From the NCBI GenBank assembly GCA_963514095.1, contig OY741266.1, forward strand, positions 10,605,797 through 10,669,796: 64,000 bases of DNA, read 5' to 3'. A program made the translations under genes and the position numbers. The notes under the pieces were generated by a model. That model did not search any database, had not been told where the DNA came from, and worked only from the letters and a program-made list of their open reading frames with translations. Source of the stretch: Eutrigla gurnardus. Its lineage: Eukaryota; Chordata; Actinopteri; Perciformes; Triglidae. Shown one piece after another: positions 55,045 through 64,000 of the stretch (positions within the stretch are counted from its first letter, which is position 1; each line of letters starts with the position of its first letter).

Positions 55045-56433
55045 TGCGTGCGACCAATAACACGAGAGAAGACAACTACAATGAATTGGTGTCATTGTAA
55101 AAACTGTTAAAACCACAAACATGAGCCTCACTGTTGCAGTGGGTAACATTTCAATACTGAAACTCTTCCCCCAACAAATACACAATTCACTTCTGTTTGA
55201 GTGACAGTTGCCACAAACTACAGCTGCTATTATATAATTTAGCAACTAACGCATGATTGATTTGTTGTTTTTATTATTTGACAGAACATATTAAGTCATG
55301 TTTTACTATATTCACGTATATAATTAAGGAGGTTGACTGAGATAATTTAAAATAGATGACTGGAGTTCGACCCCAGTCATCTATTGCCATTGCTGCCTGT
55401 TGCTGATTACAGCAGCCTACAGCTGGGAAGGAAGTTTGCCTCATTGGCTTTTGCAATTCCACTGAACACGCCATACTTGAGTTGTCTTTAGAGTACAAAG
55501 AAAAGTACTGCTTTCGTTGTGTTCCTCTTAAAATATCTTGTGACTGCACATGTGAGTGTCAGAGGTGGGAATGCGGTACGGCCGTGAAGCCGAGTGGCGT
55601 CCGCGTGGCTCCTCGGGGGACGCCGGGGCCCCCGAGTGTTTGTGTCGACGCTCATCTCAACATCACTCTGCTTCTCCACAGAAGGCCAGTGTGGCTGCAC
55701 CAACTACTCCATCCTGCTGTACGCTTTGTCCTCCGCTGTGATCATTCTATTCCTGCTCCTCCTTGGATTTTTGGTGATTCATAAAGTGAGTGGCTGGATT
55801 GTCATACGCTGCTTTTTACAGACACAAGAGTACAGGGGGGATAAAACTTCTTACCGTAAACAGCACCTGCCTGTGGAGAGCGTGTCAGAGAGTTCCTGAG
55901 TGCTTACCACAAAACCACAGTGGTTTCATAACCCATAAGCCAGCATTTCTTCTTATAATGCAATGAGGCAGGGCAGTTAAACCTTTTATACTTTCTAGTT
56001 TTAAGACATTTTTATGAGTTGTGAACTATCATGTTTTTTTTTTATTTTTTATTTTATAAAGTTACCGTAACATATAGTGAAATTGAGACTTGGTTCAGCC
56101 GTTCAAAGATGCTTCCTCCGGAGAAAATGACAAACTCTGATTTTAGCCGGAAATAGAGAGTTTGCACCTGTTTGTTGCCTTCACTGATTGATTTCCTCCC
56201 GTTTCGACGACTGTCAGGGCAAAGCTCGGCGCAATGTCAAGTCTCAACCCCAGGCCCCCATTTACGAGGAGATGACCGTGGTGAAGCCTGCAAGTCGGAA
56301 ACTGGCCCACAGCCATCTGGAGGAAATGGAGTCTTCTGAGTACAGGAACTGCCCTGTGAAGAAAACCTTTGGTGAAAACCATTACGAAAGCCCCAGAGGG
56401 GCCCTCAGCCCCAGCAGTGAGTATCAGAAATAA
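52659..56433 (+). CDS. cd7al: CD7-like two-domain immunoglobulin receptor
   Basis: CD7 is a leukocyte surface receptor of T and NK cells. Five exons (52659-52719, 53203-53556, 54256-54630, 55682-55785, 56218-56433) join in frame to 369 residues: signal peptide (1-20), V-type Ig domain 1 (about 25-138, C40-C112), V-type domain 2 (about 144-263, C161-C239), short stalk with C267 and C269, transmembrane segment 274-296, and a tail with IYEEM (Y314), Y340, Y354 and Y367 near the end. N-glycosylation sites: N85, N96, N223. CD7 relationship: GVYLKR and GVSLKR stand where most V domains have Trp (CD7: GIYLRQ), the tail has a YxxM site (CD7: VVYEDM), and the end SEYQK recalls CD7's NQYQ. Human CD7 has one Ig domain. 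YxxM phosphotyrosine recruits PI3K p85. Confidence 0.85.
52840..52895 (+). repeat. SINE/LINE 3'-tail fragment
   Basis: TCGCTTTGGACAAAAGCGTC then TGCTAAATG in cd7al intron 1 is the L2-type tail also seen in the SINE at 12328-12582; the head is absent. Confidence 0.7.
53203..53556 (+). CDS. cd7al: cd7al exon 2: Ig domain 1
   Basis: 354 bases, phase 1 both ends, the normal phase for exchangeable Ig exons. Acceptor AAATAAAG is pyrimidine-poor; donor GCTG|GTGAGT. DSVVLPC to DTDRYYC defines the V domain. Confidence 0.88.
53557..54255 (+). other. cd7al intron 2
   Basis: Unique AT-rich sequence, no exon or repeat recognised. Confidence 0.6.
54256..54630 (+). CDS. cd7al: cd7al exon 3: Ig domain 2
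   Basis: 375 bases, phase 1 both ends. Acceptor CCCCTCTGGAG; donor CAAG|GTGGGT. GSVMLPC to DSALYSC. GC-rich and CpG-rich compared with the AT-rich introns. Confidence 0.86.
54631..55681 (+). other. cd7al intron 3
   Basis: Holds a GT tract at 55013-55041 and the nearby palindromic words GATGACTGGAGTTCGACCCC / CCCCAGTCATC around 55355-55382. No exon seen. Confidence 0.6.
55013..55041 (+). repeat. (GT)n microsatellite
   Basis: About 14 GT units in cd7al intron 3. Confidence 0.95.
55682..55785 (+). CDS. cd7al: cd7al exon 4: stalk and transmembrane segment
   Basis: 104 bases, phase 1 in, 0 out. EGQCGCTNYSILLYALSS then a helix of about 23 hydrophobic residues ending VIHK. Donor AAA|GTGAGT. Confidence 0.9.
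56218..56433 (+). CDS. cd7al: cd7al exon 5: cytoplasmic tail
   Basis: 216 bases, phase 0 in, stop TAA at 56431-56433. GKARRNVK stop-transfer basic run, then IYEEM, EYRNC, HYESP and SEYQK tyrosine sites. Confidence 0.88.
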   Translation, partial: GKARRNVKSQPQAPIYEEMTVVKPASRKLAHSHLEEMESSEYRNCPVKKTFGENHYESPRGALSPSSEYQK

Positions 56434-57250
56434 AACGTGAGACGTCCGTGACCGGCATCCTGAACGAGACCATCTTATCAACTCGGCCGCCTGGATCTCC
56501 CTGGACCCCAATCTGCATTCTGAAGTGTCTCCAACAAATTTGAACTCCTGGTGCCGTCTTTTATCTGTTGGACTGTTGATAGTGTTTGTATATTGGCTGC
56601 CACCGTCAGAGCAATTAACAGGAACACTGTGGAGTTGTGTAACTGTTTCTAATCCTTTAAACAGATATCTCCACAATCACACTGCAGTCCTTTTGACGAC
56701 CACATTGTTAAGACATGACCATTTTTTCCAATTTAAATTGAGGGTGCCATTTCTCCAAGTTAAAGCCGTTTCATGTTTTGTACACATTTGTTTCCAATTA
56801 CCTAGAGTGTTATCAGTCCATCTGTTCTGCCCTTTAAACACATTGGGAATGAAACCAGCTTATTTGGCTTCACTGGTTTATGTGAAATGTACAATTGATC
56901 TGACTTGCTCTTGATTTATGACCTTGATTTATCTATGATTTATCTTAACCTTCAAACCAGGAGCCACAACATCAATAGTAGTTTTCACAGTGATGTGCTG
57001 TGTTAAACCGTGAATGCTGTGAGGACTGCTCCATCCTTGGTGATCTTCTGGCAGGATGTGGAAAGGGTGGCAGGTGCAGTGGAGGATAAGACCTTGTAAT
57101 ATAATATTATGTAATATGATACATCTAGTCTTTGGTGTGCAGGCGTTGCCCACTCTGAGACTCCACGAGGGCTGGTGCATATGCAGAAGGAAGGAAAAAA
57201 ATGTCAACGATATTAAAGTTGACTCCTATAATAAAAAACATTAAGTGCAT
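56434..57250 (+). other. cd7al: cd7al 3' UTR
   Basis: From the stop to AATAAA at 57230-57235. No repeat or coding frame of interest. It ends just before the satellite block. Confidence 0.7.
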
Positions 57251-57299
57251 GACTCAAACTGTTCTCCTTGATTCCATGATGGACCAAACATCACGTCGA

Positions 57300-58860
57300 C
57301 ATCGTAAACTGTTTTAATGACATGCTATATTATTTTTTTTCAACAAACTTGACTCGGACTTTGCTAAACTATGACTTTTTCATCACTTTTTCCCCAACAT
57401 TCTATACTATGACTTTATTTTCACTTTTTTTCAACAAGCTATATTAATTTTTTATCACTTAACATGCTATAGGATGAATGTTTTATCACAATTTTTCAAA
57501 AAACAAACTATACTATGACTTTTTTCGTCGTATGAATTTTCATACATGTATAAATACTATGACTTTAAAAAAATTATAATAATTTAGACAAACTATACTA
57601 TGACTTTCATTTTCACGTTTTTGGACATGCTATACTATCACTTTTTTATCATTTTTTCGACATGCTATAGTATGAATTTTCAGAATTCTTTTTCACCTAT
57701 ACAATGACTTCAGTATGTACTATGACTAAAAAAATATATAATTATTTTTGACATACTATCTATGAATTTTGTATCACTTTTTTGACATAATATACCACTT
57801 TTTTCGACATGCGATACAATTACTTTTTAATCACTTTTTTCGTCATGCTACTGCATACTATGACTGTTTTCGACATACTTCACAATGATTTTATTTGACA
57901 TATTATACTATGACTTTTAAAAAAATATAATTTCAACATACTTATACTATGACTTTTTATCACTTTTTTCGAGATGCTATACTATGACTTTTTAAAAACA
58001 TACTATACTATTACTTTTTTCGACATACTATACTATGACTTTATTTTCACTTTTTTGGACATGCTATACTATGACTTTTTATCACTTTTTTTTGACATGC
58101 TATACTATCACTTTTTCGACATGCTATAGTATGAATTTTCATGGGTTTTTTTCCCGTTATACAATGACTTTAGTATGTATATATACTATGATTCTAAAAA
58201 ATATATATAACTATTTTGACATACTATCCTATGAATTTTGTATCACTTTTTTGACATAATATACAACTTTTTTCGACATGCGATACAATTACTTTTTAAT
58301 CACATTTTTCGACATGCTACTGCATACTATGACTTTAAAAAAAATTACAATAATTTTGACATACTATACTATGACTTTTTTATCACTTTTTTCGACATAC
58401 TATACTATGACTTTATTTTCACTTTTTTTGACATGCTACAGTATGATTGATACATTTCTTTGACATACAATACATTCATCTTTATGACTTTACTATAATA
58501 TCACATTATTATGACTTTTTTACATGCTATTCTACTGGGTTTTTCCATCCCAATATACTATGACCTGTTATACAATGGCATCTAAAGGTATAGCTTTCTA
58601 ATGATGGATTTTTTTGTTGTACTATGACTTCTCTATGACATACTACATTGGTTTTATTATGGTTTTACTTTTGATATATTATAATTTTGGGACTACTATA
58701 ATACGAGTTGTATGGCATATATATATAAAAATTGAGTTGTAGATTTTTATCACACACTTTCATGGCATTATCACATACTATAGTACGATTTTTGTATTGT
58801 GATTTCTTTCACTATGACACTTTATTCCATACTATGTCTTTTTAAAATCACATTGTATGT
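57300..58860. repeat. AT-rich degenerate satellite with higher-order repeat
   Basis: About 1.5 kb is built from variants of GACATGCTATACTATGAC joined to TTTTTATCACTTTTTTC, in units of roughly 20-60 bases. On top of this a longer block repeats: CATGCTATAGTATGAATTTTC at 57661 and 58120, and CGACATGCGATACAATTAC around 57811 and 58280, with the same order of variants between, giving a higher-order period of about 460-470 bases. Divergence grows toward both ends. No long open frame. Confidence 0.9.
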
Positions 58861-59034
58861 TGTCTCGCTGTATATACCACTATATCTCCCATCCCTAATA
58901 AATGGTTAACATTCACTTTTACCTCTTGCTTGCATGTATTCAGTATGTATTCAAGTTTTAACTTCAACATCACTCTGAATTATCGGTGAAACTTGGATAC
59001 AATAAAAAAAAAACAAGACACCCAGTAACAGCCA

Positions 59035-62000
59035 AGAAAATTTGTAATTTATTAATATAGTCCGAAAGAAGCTCCATAATCCATGGAAACATTTTTTTTC
59101 CGGTGCATGTCCTTAACAATCACATTCTATGAGGAGAAAAAAAGAACAACAATAAAAGCCACAACTTTGTATTTCAGTTACAGACATTTTTTCATTAATG
59201 TTTTTTTCAAAGTAAAGAGAAAGGCAAAGGCATAGTACACCCATTCCACCACCCACCCTCCTCCCATTAAAAACAAACAAACATGACAGCCTTAAAAGTC
59301 ATGGGCTTTTCTTTTTTCTCAGTACAACCCACAGTGCTTTAGCAGAATGATAAGCGCTCATTGGTTACACATTACACAGCATGGCGACGCAATATTAAGT
59401 TTTGCTAAAACATTAGATGACAATGATAATAAGGAGGAGGAGGGAAGGGGGAAATAGAGTGGAGGAAAATTGAGCAAGAGACAAAACAAGAACAACCCTA
59501 CATAAAACCCTGAACCCCAGAGTCTGAGTCAACAAACACCCGCAGTACAGCAGCTGGGTTTGGACTCTTCCCTCCCACTTGTGCATAGATCATGATCCTT
59601 TAAAAACCAGCTTTATTCCTCCACTTCAAACCTGCCTCTGAAAACCATCTGTTACATGTTAAGAACATCTCTTACCTATTAAAATACCTGTCACAGGAAC
59701 AGACATGTTAACAGACAGGAAATATGATTAAAAACTAACATAAAAAACTTCTTGCACAATGCTCCTGGACTACAGGATGGAAACTTTAAACATACAAATG
59801 CATTTTTTGTCACTGTCTTTTTGACAATCAAACCATTGATCCATTTAAATGTAAAGCAATTCTACTTAGATTTCACATGTAAAGCACTCCACTTTTTTCA
59901 AAGTTGATTCTCAGTATTATTTGGTAAATATATAACTTGCTACAAATATTTGTTGTTGTTGTTGCTGCTTTGAAGAAACAATGGTACTCTATATTCAGTT
60001 AAACTCGTGACCTTCAGTGCTTGCTTGGAGTTTAATTGTTTTCGGTTGCTTTCCCCCCCACACAAACATTAAACCTAGAAATGATGGAGTTGGTATCTGG
60101 AACCCTGGCCTTCCTGAGACAAAATCCACATCTTTTATGAGTGTGCAAGATAGTGAGCAAAACTGCGTCGCTAACAGGAAACATAACATCGAACTCAATA
60201 CACACAGAGATAGTCTGTCGACACTGAAAGAGAACTTAAAACTTGAAATGACAACACTGATCAATCCCAGAGTTCTTAAAGTAGCATTAATCTTCATTTT
60301 GCAAGATTTTCCATGTCCATATTTGATGGAAGATGAAATGTCTTTTTTTTTAATTCATTTTCTTTTTTACAACATTCCTAGTATAAATTCCTATTTCCTT
60401 GAACTTCAGACAAATGAAATGCTTGTAAACGACAGGCGGCTTTTGCAAAAAACGAACAGAAAAGATAGGCACCTCTGAAATGAGTCTTGTAACAAACTCA
60501 CCTCCCACACTTTATCCCTTTCCATTTCTCCATGAAGTTAACATCGGGATTACTAGTCCTTCTACAGCTATCTATGGCCACAGTTCTTTGTTTTTTTTCC
60601 CCCTTTTTTTGTTTTGTAGTTTTTTTTGTAGTTTTTTTTTTGTAGTTTTTTTCTCAGTTTTTTTGTATAATTGGAACAAAATGGTGCAATACTCAATGAT
60701 AATCCTTGTATTGGATTATTCCACAATAAAAGCCACTATAAGGTAGATAAACTTTTTACAGATAGAATGAAAACAAAATCCATTAAGTCCTTGAGTAAAC
60801 ATGTACACATGAATTGTCACCATCTCCCCTCTGTACTTAAACTCGTTTCTCTACGATTAGCTGAGTGAGGGGTAGAAGACACTCAGTGCAACGTTAGAAG
60901 ATAATAACAATGTCTATCAGAATAGTTTTTGACAGAACAAAACAAAAGAAAAAGATAAAAACAGACACAAATATAACATACTGGGTGGAACACAACAGCA
61001 GGCCACGTGCCTGGTACACACAGTTTCTTGCGCACACATTCATACAAACATCTGACTTTCGTGCACACATCTAAGATGACTTTTGCATTTTTTTTCCTCA
61101 CAGATTTTGTATTTGTAACTTAACGCAATACATTTTTAATATTCTCCAAAAGCCCCTAAGTGTATCTGTCAGATAGAGAGAACAAAAAAAGAATTACGGA
61201 CTTCACATTACGTTATTGGCGCTCCATGATTCAAGTATTTGTATTCAATATTTTGTCTTGTTTTGATATGTTTATTATTTTTTTAGCGACTGGTTGGGAT
61301 GGGCTTTTAGTCAGGCTAATTAACAAACAAATACACATATGTACAGTACAAGCACTTCAAAGTACTGTAATATGTCATCCTAACCAGAACGTGCATATCC
61401 AACTCCATATAAGAAAGACGTAGCTTTCAATCAATCAAGTATCAGTTTACACCCGACCCGAATTCTTTCCTTTGTATCACTTATTTGCGGGGAAAATACA
61501 TATTGCTCATTTTCAGTTGTATTAAACCAAGACCTTTCAAACAAAAAATTAACATTTTCAGAGGTTACGATCCAAGAAGTCTGAAGAGGTGATACCACAC
61601 ACCGAACTCACAGTATATACATATACGTATACGGTATACATATATACTGTTTTCTAGAACAGAGCTGTAGAGAGGAGAACCTCTCGATGCTGGTGCAGCA
61701 TGGGAAACCCCCTTCACTGTCAGGTTTCTCCAGTTAGTACAGGATGCTGGGAGGTCCTCGGCTATTGGGTCTGTCTGAGCTTGGATCAAGGCAGTTACAG
61801 AAACAGGCAATAGTGATTTTTGCTTGTGTGCTGCAGGACTGCAAGTCCTGAAAGGTAGCCTTTTCCTGTTTTCTTGTTGTTTTTTTTTCCTCGTTTTTTA
61901 TTTTATTTTTCTTTTTCTTTACTTTTCTTTAAAATTATTTTAAGACTTTGTACCTCTTGAAATATGCCCCTCCCCTCCTGCTGATGCAGAGTGAGGAGAG

Positions 62001-64000
62001 TGAGGCTGATACAGTGGGCCCAAGCCATCTGGGTCTGTGGAAATGTACAGTTCAGTCGGCCCCGCTTTGAGCAGGACACAAACATAAAAACAAGATAAAT
62101 ACAGCATCCACAAAAAGGCACCCCGGCCACCAGTCTACTCCTTTAGATGGTGGTAGTAGAGGCTGATGACTGGAGACGTTTCAGCTAGAAGTGCAGAGCT
62201 TTAACATATTATAGATCTTTTTTTCTTTTCTTTTTTTTTTTTACTTAGATTTTTTAGCATTTTCAAGATTTTTATGTCAAACTTCATAAAAATGACGTTA
62301 AAATGCGATTTCATTTTTGGTTTTAAAAAAATATGTACCCGGGATTACCCATCATCAACTGTGCACTGTAGCAAACTGGAACCCCCAACTGAGTAAAGAT
62401 TTTCTCCTTAGCATGAGGCATTCCCCATAAAAACATAAAAAAAAAAAAAAAAAAATCTCAGTCATTTAAGGGTGTGATGCTGCCACTCATTTGTTTGATC
62501 CCTCCTGTCCCCCACTGCCCCCTCTGCAAAGGTTATCAAAGCTCCTCCGAACAGGGAACAGAAGTGCTCTTTATAAAGATACAGTATGACACAGAAAATT
62601 TATATTGGCACATTACATTGGCAACTTTTACACGCAATAATGGGCCCCGAAACATTAACGGTGGGCCACCTTTTGAGAAAAAGATTCAATACAAGCCTTT
62701 TCCCTTCCAATTAGGATTAAGTTCGAGGCATGAGGTCCGTACATGTTGCGCAGATGGCCTTTTAATTTAAGACTTTGCTCTCACAGTAGAAAGGACAGAT
62801 TCGGAGAGCTGCATCTCTTACTTGGTATCATCTACCCCCCTACCCTGAGATCAAGCTAGACAGAAGTGTCTTCAGCGCAGAGAGAAAGGCCGATCTTCAA
62901 TAAAGTGTTTGGACTCTAGTATATGACAGTGTTCTGGTGGCTGAGCCTGACTTTACAGAGACGACGACCATTCTGAAGTGCTGACAGAAGCACACGGGGG
63001 ACGAGTGTTCGGGTTTGCCAAGCTCTGGGAGGAGTGCTCATTCCCGAGTCAGGTTTGGCGTGCTGTAAAGGGCCCCAGCCTCTAGTCTTTTGCATAGAAA
63101 CAGATAGGAGGGCCTGTTGGTGTCTGGTCAGGGGAGGGCTACTGGGTCTGGTTGAGGTGGAGAAGGGGAGGAGGTCATAGCGTAGCAGCTAGGCAAAGGG
63201 CTAGGGGGGACAGCCTGCATGCAGGCGGAGCAGCTTGAAGCAACAAACACCCACACCCCAGTCTGAGACACCCTATTTTTACACATCTCAAGATACTACC
63301 TGGAAGTACTACAGAATACTGTTAAAACACAAAAGCATGATCAGTTCAAAACAAATAGACAATCAATAACGCTCTGTAGTATTGATCCTCGTTTTGCATT
63401 CAATACACAGGATGAACATACAGAGGCACCTCTGACCAAAGTGTTTCTGCATATGAACAGTGAAGGGCTAGTTCAGCAGCCAGTATTTTTGTTGACCACT
63501 GCATGTAGACAAAAATAACAATATAACACATTGAAAAAATAAAGTCAAAATGATCTTTTCCAAAAAAATAAAAAGTACACTGGCAAAAAATCCAGAAATA
63601 TGACTATTACATCTTCCAGCTAAAGTGATCATTGTGTCAAAGAACTGAGAGATGCGGGAGAGGGCAGGATGACAGCCGGGTCGAGTGGTGGTGGGCCCCC
63701 ATAGGAGATGCCGTGCGTGGCGGAGAGCCGTGATTGGCCGGTCTTGGAGGAAAAGCATTTCTTGCCAGACTGAGGGGAGGGTCAAGTGGAGCCCAGGAGG
63801 AAGTGCTGCGCTGTGGGGCTGCCGCTTGACACCCAGAGGACCACAGCAGAGAGGCACTCAGCGGACACTTCCCCTCCCAACTGCACTCCGACTCACCCAC
63901 CGACTGACTGGCCGGCGGGTGTCGGAAACAGCTGACGTTGCAAGTCTAGTGCCTCCAAACAGAACAAGGCTAAACATTTGGAGTAACAGTGATATTCACT
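59035..64000 (-). other. probable long 3' UTR of an unidentified minus-strand gene
   Basis: Almost free of the repeats that crowd the rest of the window. AATAAA on the minus strand lies at 59053-59048, placing a 3' end near 59.02-59.04 kb. No credible coding exon is seen through 64000, so the coding part would be upstream of it, beyond the window. Poly(T)/poly(A) runs at 60590-60665, 62220-62242 and 62438-62457 are the only low-complexity parts. Human CD7 lies close to CSNK1D, so a csnk1d-like 3' end is one testable idea; nothing in the sequence identifies it. Confidence 0.4.

Noticed and set aside
56143..56676. 177-codon minus-strand open frame
   Set aside because: Antisense shadow of the cd7al tail exon and 3' UTR.
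60017..60478. 153-codon + strand frame
   Set aside because: Low-complexity wording, no domain, and in a block better explained as minus-strand UTR.
63468..63900. minus-strand frames of 129 and 87 codons as a coding exon
   Set aside because: No domain recognised and the two frames conflict; left as part of the putative UTR.

Overview
The window is vertebrate nuclear DNA and almost certainly a teleost fish. Three split genes with fish-type protein sequences are spread over 64 kb. The introns are full of (GT)n microsatellites, tRNA-derived SINEs and other interspersed repeats typical of ray-finned fish. There are no operons, phage or plasmid genes, or CRISPR arrays.

Layout. From 1 to 34.7 kb lies rhbdl3 (rhomboid-like intramembrane serine protease, + strand). 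Its last seven coding exons are at 14309-34674, and the first coding exon, for about 45 N-terminal residues, is not visible and is probably upstream. The 14 kb before the first visible exon reads as intron and holds most of the transposon relics, including a 640-bp fold-back element and a tRNA-derived SINE. From 34.7 to 41.4 kb is the rhbdl3 3' UTR and an intergenic stretch. That stretch holds a 32-bp minisatellite, a CpG-dense patch with a perfect RFX X-box, a coding-like but broken segment (38.99-39.68 kb) and a 190-bp hAT-type MITE. From 41.4 to 48.5 kb is znf207 (BuGZ, + strand), complete in 11 exons and 473 residues, starting at a CpG-containing promoter. Its first intron has U12-type signals and its fourth intron is GC-AG. 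From 52.6 to 57.2 kb is a CD7-like immunoglobulin receptor (+ strand, 5 exons, 369 residues). From 57.3 to 58.9 kb is an AT-rich degenerate satellite with a higher-order period near 460 bp. From 59.0 to 64.0 kb is unique sequence that looks like a long 3' UTR of a minus-strand gene whose coding part is outside the window.

The genes do not form a pathway. rhbdl3 is a membrane protease with EF-hands, znf207 is a Bub3-binding spindle and kinetochore protein, and the CD7-like gene is a leukocyte surface receptor with a PI3K-type tail motif. The rhbdl3-znf207 order matches human 17q11.2. C17orf75, which lies between them in human, was not recognised here. A CD7-like gene next to znf207 is not the human arrangement, where CD7 is at 17q25.

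The items I find most worth checking are the U12-type and GC-AG introns of znf207, a UG-repeat 3' splice site in rhbdl3, the satellite with higher-order structure, the fold-back element with a 6-bp target duplication, and a folded element in the znf207 3' UTR.
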